DNA of 31,957 nucleotides from JBLINH01 sp047639165 (lineage in GTDB: Bacteria; Patescibacteriota; Minisyncoccia; Phycocordibacterales; JAACPR01). Below, piece after piece: positions 22,900 to 29,396 of the stretch (the stretch's first letter is position 1; each line of letters opens with the position of its first letter). The stretch is taken from the NCBI GenBank assembly GCA_047639165.1, contig JBLINH010000007.1, forward strand, positions 1 to 31,957, in the 5' to 3' direction. The position numbers were made by a program, and so were the translations under genes. A model generated the notes under the pieces. It ran no database searches, was not told the DNA's origin, and saw only the letters and a list, made by a program, of their open reading frames with translations.

Positions 22900-24504
22900 T
22901 TAGATGTCGTTTTTAATTACAACTGTTCCTTTTGGTTTTTTGGGAATTGTAAAACAGAATTTAGTACCTTTATCTTTATTTTTCTCAAACCAAATAGTAC
23001 CTCCGTGTTTGTCGATAATATTTTTAGAGATGAATAGTCCGAGTCCTGATCCGTTTGCTTGAACTCGTACAGCGTTATCTGCTCTAAAGAATTTACCAAA
23101 GATGTTGTTTTTTTGTTCTTCTGGAATTCCTATACCTCGATCAGATACACAGACTTTAATATCACCATCAGAGTTCTCTACTGTTATGGTTACTTTAGAG
23201 TTCCCACCTCCATATTTAACTGCGTTGTCTATCAGGTTAAGTATAACCATATGTAGCTTCCTGCCATCAGCTATAATGCTTTCTAGACCACTATTCCTCT
23301 TATCTCTTATGATCTCTATCCCAACACCACGGGCGATTGGTTCAATTTGGAAAACTACTTCATCGATGATGTCGTATATATTTGTCTTGCTACATACGTA
23401 GTCTTCTTTTCCTTTGATAATAAGGTCAGAGTTTAACATGTTGTTAATTATTGCAATCAAGTTCTCATTTGTGCTGTATGCCTTTTTTAAAAAACTCTTT
23501 TGTTCATCGTTCAATGTACCCAGATCTTCTTTTACAAGCATCTCAATAGTCCATTTGATACCTGAAAGGGGAGTTCTAAGTTGATGTGCTGCTACTGAAA
23601 TAAACTCTGATTTTATTATGTCTATTTTTTTTAACTCTTCATTGGCTTGTAGTAGTTCTTTTGTTCTCTCAGAAACTTTTTGTTCCAGAGAAGAGTTAAG
23701 GTCATTAAGTGCAGAAGTTTTTGTTTTAACTTCTCTCTCGAGTTCAGTTTTTGATAGAAGTGATAGCCATTCATCAAGGTTAAGAACTCTTTCCGGGGTT
23801 ACTCTTAGTAGAATAGCAGCGATATTTGTGTCGTAAGTCTCTTGGACGTCTTCAAAAAAGTCCTTGAAGACACTGTGAGCAATTTTTGCACCAAGTGATA
23901 ATTCAATTTTGTTGTAAAACAATGCAACGAATCCTTTGAATATTCTTGTAATCTCTATAATGTGAAAATCTCTTCGATTTGGAATAATCAATGAATTTAA
24001 TTTGGTGAAATCAAAACCATTTTTGTTTGTTTTTAAATTATCAAATACAGAACCAGGGTTTGATTCCCGAGCGATCTTCAAAAAACTGTCATGTCCCAAG
24101 TTTGATGTTACATATTCTGAGAAATATTGGATAAATTTTTCATACATATGAAGAGTTAATTCTCTTTCTGAAAGGAATATAATCCTCATTTCTTCTTTAA
24201 TTTTTGATGTGTCTATGTTTTGAGAAATGAATTTTCTAAATTCTTCCTTGCTCAGTCTTTTTCCAGTAGAAGGTTGGCTGTTCAATATGAACTCTTCCCA
24301 TGTTAGATATAGCTTAATATACCCAATATTAAAGCCACTTTTTTCCTTTTTACGTAGTTTTTCCTGTTGTGATATGTAATTTTCTACAACATCAACACTC
24401 TTGGTCATTGATGCCATTACTATAAAAAGCTTATCTACTTCAGATTTGTTTTTTCGAGCAGGTTCATCTTGAAACGCATTTTTTAATGTATCAATAAAAG
24501 ACAT
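22900..24504 (-). CDS. Soluble histidine kinase (HisKA-HATPase)
   Basis: The 534-residue kinase has no membrane segment. The first 250 residues are a helical domain I do not recognise. A coiled coil follows (about 252-295), then the HisKA domain with His307 in SVAAHQLRTPLSG, and the HATPase_c domain with N box LNLIDNAVKYGG (Asn427), G1 DRGIGIP (455-461), F box FGKFFRADNA and G2 GSGLGL (485-490). It should autophosphorylate and pass phosphate to the receiver at 21680. It is the first gene of the three-gene minus-strand set and is divergent from the RNase H gene. TATAAT on the minus strand (24523-24518) precedes the ATG by 13 bases. Signal input presumably comes through the N-terminal domain or the 7TM partner (inference). 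Confidence 0.93.
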   Translation of the reverse strand: MSFIDTLKNAFQDEPARKNKSEVDKLFIVMASMTKSVDVVENYISQQEKLRKKEKSGFNIGYIKLYLTWEEFILNSQPSTGKRLSKEEFRKFISQNIDTSKIKEEMRIIFLSERELTLHMYEKFIQYFSEYVTSNLGHDSFLKIARESNPGSVFDNLKTNKNGFDFTKLNSLIIPNRRDFHIIEITRIFKGFVALFYNKIELSLGAKIAHSVFKDFFEDVQETYDTNIAAILLRVTPERVLNLDEWLSLLSKTELEREVKTKTSALNDLNSSLEQKVSERTKELLQANEELKKIDIIKSEFISVAAHQLRTPLSGIKWTIEMLVKEDLGTLNDEQKSFLKKAYSTNENLIAIINNMLNSDLIIKGKEDYVCSKTNIYDIIDEVVFQIEPIARGVGIEIIRDKRNSGLESIIADGRKLHMVILNLIDNAVKYGGGNSKVTITVENSDGDIKVCVSDRGIGIPEEQKNNIFGKFFRADNAVRVQANGSGLGLFISKNIIDKHGGTIWFEKNKDKGTKFCFTIPKKPKGTVVIKNDI

Positions 24505-24517
24505 AATTATTCATGTA

Positions 24518-24523
24518 ATTATA
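24518..24523 (-). promoter_or_regulatory. -10 box for the kinase-7TM-receiver genes
   Basis: The minus strand reads TATAAT, 13 bases before the ATG at 24504. The leader would be about six nucleotides. There is no Shine-Dalgarno sequence. Confidence 0.5.
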
Positions 24524-24548
24524 CTACGGCTTATTCAAAAGTTCATTA

Positions 24549-24557
24549 TGTTATACT
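24549..24557 (+). promoter_or_regulatory. Extended -10 promoter, leaderless, for rnhA
   Basis: TGTTATACT ends six bases before the ATG at 24564. It lies back to back with the kinase promoter, about 25 bp away. Confidence 0.6.
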
Positions 24558-24563
24558 TCCTTA

Positions 24564-25259
24564 ATGCAAAAAATCTTCACAGATGGATCCTCAAGAGGTA
24601 ACCCTGGTCCCGGTGGATGGGGGACTATTGTTCTTTCTGGTAATAAGGTTATAGAGTACGGTGGAAGAAACAAAAGCACTACAAATAACAGGATGGAGCT
24701 AAATGCTGTTATCGAAGGACTCTCTAATGTTATGCAAGATATTCCAGTTTCTGTTTACACAGATTCAAGTTATGTAGCTAAGGGCTCACAATTTTGGATT
24801 AAGGGTTGGAAAAATAACTCTTGGATGACACAACAAAAAACAGAGGTATTGAATAAAGATTTATGGGAAAAAATGGATAAAGTTTTAGAAGGAAAAAAAA
24901 TTACTTGGAACGTAATAAAGGGACATGCCGGAGTTCCTGGAAATGAAAGGTGTGATAAAATAGCAACTTCATTTGCAGATGATGTAGACATCGAATTGTT
25001 TAATGGGAACTCTTCTGATTACAAAGTAGATTTGGATAATGTTAAAGCAGATTCGATGCAGGTTAAAGACAACAGTAGAAAAGGAGTTAAACCATACTCA
25101 TACTTAAGTTTGGTTGGAAAGGAATTAAGAAGACATAAGACGTGGTCTGAATGTGAAGATTGTGTGAAAGGAAAATCTGATGTTAAATTTAGAAAAGCCA
25201 TAAGCAAAGAAGATGAGGAAGAAATAATAAAGAGTTGGGGGTTTCAAAAACCAGAATAA
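24564..25259 (+). CDS. rnhA: Ribonuclease HI with an extra C-terminal viroplasmin-like (hybrid-binding-like) domain
   Basis: RNase HI cleaves the RNA strand of RNA-DNA hybrids. Residues 1-140 are a complete catalytic domain with Asp7 (FTDGSSRGNPGPGG), Glu45 (NNRMELNAV), Asp67 (VYTDSSYV), His121 and Asp131. A charged linker (about 140-175) leads to a C-terminal domain (about 178-231). That domain's pattern is YSYLSLVGKELRRHKTWSEC, then VKGKSDVKFRKAIS. It resembles the viroplasmin/hybrid-binding domain that sits at the N-terminus of eukaryotic RNase H1. At 231 residues it is about 75 longer than E. coli RNase HI. The leaderless promoter supports the start, and a terminator follows. The domain assignment of the extension is by eye. 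Confidence 0.92.
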   Translation: MQKIFTDGSSRGNPGPGGWGTIVLSGNKVIEYGGRNKSTTNNRMELNAVIEGLSNVMQDIPVSVYTDSSYVAKGSQFWIKGWKNNSWMTQQKTEVLNKDLWEKMDKVLEGKKITWNVIKGHAGVPGNERCDKIATSFADDVDIELFNGNSSDYKVDLDNVKADSMQVKDNSRKGVKPYSYLSLVGKELRRHKTWSECEDCVKGKSDVKFRKAISKEDEEEIIKSWGFQKPE

Positions 25260-25269
25260 AAAAGTTCTA

Positions 25270-25298
25270 AAATATGGCTAAAGTAAGCCATATTTTTG
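25270..25298 (+). terminator. Rho-independent terminator of rnhA
   Basis: AAATATGGCT (25270-25279) and AGCCATATTT (25286-25295) form a 10-bp stem with a 6-nt loop, running into TTTTTG. It lies 11 bases after the stop. Confidence 0.8.
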
Positions 25299-25305
25299 TG
25301 TTACA

Positions 25306-25338
25306 TTTCACTGTATATTTTAATAGTGAAATATACAG
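25306..25338 (+). promoter_or_regulatory. comEC promoter embedded in nested inverted repeats
   Basis: TATATT (25314-25319) ends six bases before the GTG at 25326. It lies within the left arm of an inverted repeat CTGTATATTT/AAATATACAG (25311-25320 and 25329-25338), and the start codon lies in the spacer. A second repeat, TTTCACT/AGTGAAA (25306-25312 and 25325-25331), is interleaved. Because the transcript would start at the GTG, the symmetry is more likely read as DNA (an operator) than as an RNA hairpin. Confidence 0.45.
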
Positions 25339-26789
25339 TATGCTTATTTATCACTTCCTTTTTGATAGGGATATTTTTTTCCACTTACTTTCTTTTTGAA
25401 AAAAGTTTTTCTTTTTTTCTTATTTTAATCTTGGTGACGCTTTTGTTTTTAAAGAAAAGAAATATATTTTTAATAATTCTTTTTGTTTTTTTCATACTCG
25501 GTTTCTTTCGTGGAAATTTTTATGAAAACAGTTTTTTTCTTGATGAGTTTGTTGGGGAAGAGGTTCTTGTAAAAGGAATAGTTGTTGAAGAACCAGACAA
25601 AAGAGAAAACAGTATTCATTATGTTATTCGACTTTCTGAAATTAAAAAACCAAAAGAAATTTTAAATATAAAACAAAAGATTCGTGTAACGACAAGTAAA
25701 TTTAAAGAAATTGAAATGGGATCATTGGTTGAGGTAACAGGGAAGTTGAAGATTCCTGAAAACTTTGAAACAGATTCTGGAAGAACTTTTGATTATGAAA
25801 ACTTTCTGTACAAAGACAAGATAAACTATGTGATGGTTTTTCCAGGAGTGAGAGTACTTTCTGAATCAGATAATTTTTCTTTAACAAAAGAACTTGTTGG
25901 TTTAAAAAATGTTTTTGTCTCAAAGATCATGGAGATCTATCCAAGTCCCGAAGCTGAACTAATGTCAGGAATGTTGCTTGGAACAAAACAATCATTAGGA
26001 GAAGATTTGCTACGAGATTTTCAAAAGACAGGACTGATACATATTGTGGTTCTCTCTGGTTTTAATATTTCTATAATTATCAGTGCTTTTTCAAAGATTC
26101 TTAGTAGTTTTGGGAGATTGTCACAAAGTTTCATCCTTGTTTTGTTTATAGTTTCTTTCATTCTGGCAACGGGCGCAGATCCACCGTCTTTGAGAGCAGG
26201 TGTTATGGCAACAATAATGCTATTCTCGAGGGTAATTTATAGGGAAACAGACGTGGAAATAACACTATTTGTGGCCATATTCTTCATGGTTATGTTGAAA
26301 CCACCAATTCTTATATATGATCTATCTTTCCAGTTAAGTGCACTGGCAACATATGGACTTATTGTTCTAGGGGAACCTTTTGAGAGAATGTTTAAAAAAG
26401 TCCCTGAAACTTTTGGTTTCAGAGCCATTTTAAGCTCCAACATAGCTGTACAGGTGGCAGTTTTACCGCTTTTGGCCTATAAGATAGGAGAAGTATCGAT
26501 AATTGGTTTACCCGTTAATATATTGATTCTTCCTGTTGTTAGTATGGTTATGTTTTTTGGGTTCCTTTCAGTTATTATTACCATATTTATACCTTTTCTT
26601 AGTTTCTTGGTGGCACTACCAGCTAGTCTTCTAATGAAGTTTATGTTGGTTACAGTAAAATACACAGCAAGTTTGAAGCTTGCGACTACATTAGTCCCCA
26701 AATCCCTATTTTGGATCATCATGGTGATGTATGTAGTAACTTTGGCTATTTGGCGGTATCGAAGTTCTCCTCGACCTTCTTCCAGTTAA
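25326..26789 (+). CDS. comEC: ComEC-type DNA uptake channel, membrane part only
   Basis: ComEC forms the inner-membrane channel for single-stranded DNA during transformation. This 487-residue protein covers the DUF4131-like N-terminal part (helices at about 5-75, then a beta-rich segment, about 75-180, with VEVTGKLKIPENF) and the polytopic competence domain. Motifs include GLIHIVVLSGFNISIII, GADPPSLRAGVMA and YDLSFQLSALATYG. It stops before any metallo-beta-lactamase domain; that half is encoded at 27431. I choose the GTG at 25326, not the upstream TTG at 25296, because a TATATT box lies six bases before it. Its last 44 bases overlap the end of the convergent sod gene. Confidence 0.92.
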   Translation: MKYTVCLFITSFLIGIFFSTYFLFEKSFSFFLILILVTLLFLKKRNIFLIILFVFFILGFFRGNFYENSFFLDEFVGEEVLVKGIVVEEPDKRENSIHYVIRLSEIKKPKEILNIKQKIRVTTSKFKEIEMGSLVEVTGKLKIPENFETDSGRTFDYENFLYKDKINYVMVFPGVRVLSESDNFSLTKELVGLKNVFVSKIMEIYPSPEAELMSGMLLGTKQSLGEDLLRDFQKTGLIHIVVLSGFNISIIISAFSKILSSFGRLSQSFILVLFIVSFILATGADPPSLRAGVMATIMLFSRVIYRETDVEITLFVAIFFMVMLKPPILIYDLSFQLSALATYGLIVLGEPFERMFKKVPETFGFRAILSSNIAVQVAVLPLLAYKIGEVSIIGLPVNILILPVVSMVMFFGFLSVIITIFIPFLSFLVALPASLLMKFMLVTVKYTASLKLATTLVPKSLFWIIMVMYVVTLAIWRYRSSPRPSSS

Positions 26790-27336
26790 GATTGTCGAAG
26801 AAGTCATCAATGTATTGTCCTTTTCCACTCGGTTGATAGTCAGCTACGAATGAATGCTCCCATACATCAAGTGTGAGAATAGGAGAAAGACCAGATAGTT
26901 GTCCTAGATGTTGTTCATCTACCCAACTACTTAGAAGTTGATCAGTTTGTTTGTCGTAATATAGAATTGCCCATCCAACTCCACGAGTTTTGGCAATTGT
27001 CTTAAACCTCGCAAGCCACGCATCGAACGATCCAAAGTCCTCTACTATTTTTTTACCTAACTGACTTTCTGAATTAAATTCTTGGGCCCCGCCTGATAGG
27101 GAAGAGAAGTAGTATTCATGATTTCTCATTCCATCAAATTCAAAAGAAAATCTTCTTGTCATTTCTGATAATGCATATGCATTTTGCTCATCATCTTTTA
27201 GTTCTTCAATCTTATCCAAGATTAGGTTTGTATGTTTTACATACCCTGAATATAGTTTCAAATGTTCCTCAACACTTTTTTCTGAAATCCCCTTGAGAGC
27301 TGGTATATCAAATGTTTTTTCGTTGTAGTGTTTCAT
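26746..27336 (-). CDS. sod: Fe/Mn superoxide dismutase
   Basis: The enzyme converts superoxide to oxygen and hydrogen peroxide. The 196 residues carry the four metal ligands: His25 (SVEEHLKLY), His74 (NHEYYFSSL), Asp158 and His162 (LDVWEHSFVADY). The second-shell segment VGWAILYYD is also present. The first-ligand helix reads EEHLKLYSGYVKHTN rather than the usual EEHHxxHHxxYV, so it is a divergent member. The metal cannot be assigned. It lies between the two comEC halves on the opposite strand and overlaps the end of the channel gene by 44 bp. A minus-strand TACAAT (27371-27366) precedes it with a leader of about 22 nt. Confidence 0.93.
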   Translation of the reverse strand: MKHYNEKTFDIPALKGISEKSVEEHLKLYSGYVKHTNLILDKIEELKDDEQNAYALSEMTRRFSFEFDGMRNHEYYFSSLSGGAQEFNSESQLGKKIVEDFGSFDAWLARFKTIAKTRGVGWAILYYDKQTDQLLSSWVDEQHLGQLSGLSPILTLDVWEHSFVADYQPSGKGQYIDDFFDNLNWKKVEENFDTAK

Positions 27337-27365
27337 ATTTTTTCTTTAATGATTAATTGAAATCT

Positions 27366-27371
27366 ATTGTA
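27366..27371 (-). promoter_or_regulatory. Possible -10 box of sod
   Basis: The minus strand reads TACAAT, 29 bases before the ATG at 27336. Unlike most promoters here it would give a leader of about 20 nt. An AAAGAA tract close to the start could act as a weak ribosome site. Confidence 0.35.
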
Positions 27372-27430
27372 ACAGGTTTAGATTATTTTCATATAAAATT
27401 TATTTCTATCTGGTACCCTTGACACTAATT

Positions 27431-28285
27431 ATGAGGCTTAAACTATGTATATTATCAATACTCTTGTTTTCTGTGTTTGGAACTATATATTACCTTTCAA
27501 ACGAAAAAGAGAGTGACATATTGAAGGTTGTTTTTCTCGATGTTGGACAAGGGGATTCTATTTACATCGAAGCTCCAAATAAATTGAAAGTACTTATCGA
27601 TGCTGGAAAAGATGGAAAGGTGAAGAGATCACTTTCTAAGAATATTTCTTTCTATGATCACTTAATTGATATGACAATATCGACCCATTTAGATGGAGAC
27701 CACATTGGAGGTTTCCAGGATTTCTTCAATGGTTATAAAAGTGATCTTCATATTCTAGCCTCAACCTCAACGAAAGAAAATGAAATCACTAGATCTTTGT
27801 TCTCGCTATTAAATGAAGGCGAAGTCATGGTACGAGTTTCTCTTTCTGGAGATCGTATCGTTTTGGATGATGTAAGAGAAGTGTATCTTGATGTTCTTTA
27901 TCCAAGTAAAGAAAACTTAGGACAGGGGAGTGAGAATGATAACTCAATTGTGTTACGTCTTGTATATGGAGATACCTCGGTTCTTCTAACTGGAGATATA
28001 TCTGGTGACGTCGAAGAAGATTTAGCTTTAATGTACAAAGATCAACTTAAGAGTGATGTACTAAAAGTTGCACATCACGGTTCAAATGATTCTTCTACTT
28101 TAAACTTTCTTGAGAAAGTAAATCCTTCTTACGCAGTCATTTCTTCGGGTAAAGATAATAGATATGGACATCCCCATAAAGAAACTATTGATAGATTAGA
28201 TTTAGTTGAGGCATTAATTTTTGATACAAAAGAGTTAGGAAACATTATATTTCTTTCAAACGGAAAAGAGATTTGGAGAGAATAA
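27431..28285 (+). CDS. ComEC-type metallo-beta-lactamase-fold hydrolase, separate from the channel
   Basis: This exported or anchored protein (284 residues from the ATG at 27431) has one N-terminal membrane helix (LCILSILLFSVFGTIYYL) and then a complete metallo-beta-lactamase-like domain of the ComEC type. Motifs are VFLDVGQGDSIYIE, IDAGKD, STHLDGDHIGGF (the H-x-D-x-D-H metal motif), LLTGDIS and VAHHGSNDSS. In fused ComEC proteins this domain is thought to degrade the non-transported strand. Here it is a stand-alone gene after sod. A TTG 12 bases upstream (27419) is in frame, but the ATG precedes a better basic leader (MRLK). The hairpin after the stop has a poor T tract on this strand. Confidence 0.9.
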   Translation: MRLKLCILSILLFSVFGTIYYLSNEKESDILKVVFLDVGQGDSIYIEAPNKLKVLIDAGKDGKVKRSLSKNISFYDHLIDMTISTHLDGDHIGGFQDFFNGYKSDLHILASTSTKENEITRSLFSLLNEGEVMVRVSLSGDRIVLDDVREVYLDVLYPSKENLGQGSENDNSIVLRLVYGDTSVLLTGDISGDVEEDLALMYKDQLKSDVLKVAHHGSNDSSTLNFLEKVNPSYAVISSGKDNRYGHPHKETIDRLDLVEALIFDTKELGNIIFLSNGKEIWRE

Positions 28286-28308
28286 AAAAAGACCTAACGA
28301 GTGTTAGG
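28284..28308 (-). terminator. Terminator of rpmB, minus strand
   Basis: CCTAAC/GTTAGG (28293-28298 and 28303-28308) is followed on the minus strand by a run of T (complement of 28284-28290). On the plus strand the tail is only AATTTTAT, so it is a weak terminator for the upstream hydrolase gene. Confidence 0.65.
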
Positions 28309-28340
28309 AATTTTATAGACATGTCTTTGGTGGGGAAGGG

Positions 28341-28583
28341 TTAGATAAGTCCAGCTCCTTTCAATACTGAATACGCACCGTTTTTATTTATGGTCTTGAT
28401 TGCTCTTGTAGACAACTTAAGAGTCATTGATCTATTTAGTTCAGGAATGAAAATTTTTCTCTTTTGGATGTTAGGTTGTCTCCGTCTCAATCCTGTTGGA
28501 TTGAATTGAGTAGCACGAGTACGGTTTGAGTATCCGCCTCCCACCATTCCTCCTGTTCCTGTTATTGGGCATTGTTTTGACAT
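28341..28583 (-). CDS. rpmB: 50S ribosomal protein L28
   Basis: L28 is a small structural protein of the large ribosomal subunit. The 80-residue product begins MSKQCPITGTG and has SNRTRATQFNPTGLRRRQPN, IPELNRSMTLKLSTRAIKTI and a short C-terminus. All fit bacterial L28 of the short type (conserved N-terminal C-x-(I/V)-T/G-G region, R-rich centre, LSTRA-K-T-I). The start at 28583 is chosen over a longer open frame up to 28652, because the extra 23 residues do not belong to the family and run across the promoter. A TATGCT box in the palindrome at 28608-28619 lies 30 bases upstream. Confidence 0.95.
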   Translation of the reverse strand: MSKQCPITGTGGMVGGGYSNRTRATQFNPTGLRRRQPNIQKRKIFIPELNRSMTLKLSTRAIKTINKNGAYSVLKGAGLI

Positions 28584-28607
28584 GTTTCTTTTTCTATGAA
28601 GTAGTGC

Positions 28608-28619
28608 TATGCTAGCATA
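28608..28619. promoter_or_regulatory. Palindromic -10 region shared by rpmB and the M50 protease gene
   Basis: TATGCTAGCATA is a perfect 12-bp palindrome that gives TATGCT on both strands. It lies 30 bases from the rpmB ATG and 28 bases from the M50 ATG, so each gene would have a similar short leader. It is the second divergent pair in the window with symmetric -10 boxes. Confidence 0.45.
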
Positions 28620-28641
28620 AATTATTTTTAATGCAACACTT

Positions 28642-29259
28642 ATGGATGTCACAACTTTCTTCTCAATACTAATTCTAATATTTTCTGTAGTTATTCATGA
28701 AGTATCTCATGGGTACGCAGCTCTTTCGATGGGGGATACTACAGCAAAAAATGCCGGACGACTAACTTTGAATCCCATCCCACACATCAGTTTACTTGGA
28801 TCAATTATCATCCCACTTCTATTTGCAATCCTTCCCGGAGGGATTTTATTTGGATGGGCAAAGCCAGTTCCATACAATCCGTACAACCTGAGAAACAGAA
28901 GATGGGGTGAAGTTTTCGTTGCGGTGGCAGGTCCACTTTCTAACTTATTTCTAGCTTTGATCTTCGGACTTCTTATTAGATTTTCAGAGGTCTTGAGTCT
29001 TCCTAGCGCTTTCGTAGAGATCTCAATTATCATTGTTTTGATAAACATTGTTCTAGCAATTTTCAATTTAATGCCCATCCCACCACTTGATGGATCAAAG
29101 ATTTTGTTCGGACTTTTACCACAAAATGCTTTTAAAATTAGAGAAGTTTTAGAAACCTATGGGTTCGCAATTCTATTGTTTTTCATCTTTTTTGCATACA
29201 ACTTACTACTACCAGTATTGTCTGTTTTGTTTACTTTATTTACAGGAATAAGGTTTTAG
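28642..29259 (+). CDS. Site-2-protease-like M50 family zinc metalloprotease
   Basis: The 205-residue intramembrane protease has His19-Glu20-x-x-His23 (HEVSH) in the first helix. The third zinc ligand Asp140 is in NLMPIPPLDGSKIL, and there are further helices at about 50-68, 90-112, 118-135 and 165-190. It belongs to the compact YwhC/Rip-like group that lacks PDZ domains. Such enzymes cleave membrane-embedded substrates, often anti-sigma factors or signal peptides; the substrate here is unknown. It is divergent from rpmB and followed by a good terminator. The start is the first ATG of the frame. Confidence 0.93.
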   Translation: MDVTTFFSILILIFSVVIHEVSHGYAALSMGDTTAKNAGRLTLNPIPHISLLGSIIIPLLFAILPGGILFGWAKPVPYNPYNLRNRRWGEVFVAVAGPLSNLFLALIFGLLIRFSEVLSLPSAFVEISIIIVLINIVLAIFNLMPIPPLDGSKILFGLLPQNAFKIREVLETYGFAILLFFIFFAYNLLLPVLSVLFTLFTGIRF

Positions 29260-29304
29260 AGTCTAACCTATAAAGTACGGCTTAAACATTGGTTATTTCG
29301 GATA

Positions 29305-29333
29305 GATGAGAGCACCTGCTCTCGTCTTTTTTT
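29305..29333 (+). terminator. Terminator of the M50 protease gene
   Basis: A 9-bp stem (GAT-GAGAGC with GCTCTC-GTC, one G-T pair) with an ACCT loop runs into CTTTTTTTA. It lies about 45 bases after the stop. Confidence 0.8.
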
Positions 29334-29380
29334 ATCCACATTTAGTTCGGATACACGTAAAATATGGCTTAAATACGAGG

Positions 29381-29386
29381 TATAAT
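29381..29386 (+). promoter_or_regulatory. -10 box of the giant surface-protein gene
   Basis: TATAAT is followed by ten bases and the ATG at 29397, so the leader would be three or four nucleotides. An ATG at 29392 is followed at once by a stop. Confidence 0.55.
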
Positions 29387-29396
29387 TATTAATGTA

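Noticed and set aside
25296..25325. TTG start for comEC
   Set aside because: It lies before the TATATT box, which is six bases from the GTG at 25326; the extra residues are also translated from the inverted repeat.
28584..28652. N-terminal extension of L28
   Set aside because: The 23 extra residues are not part of the L28 family and run over the promoter palindrome.
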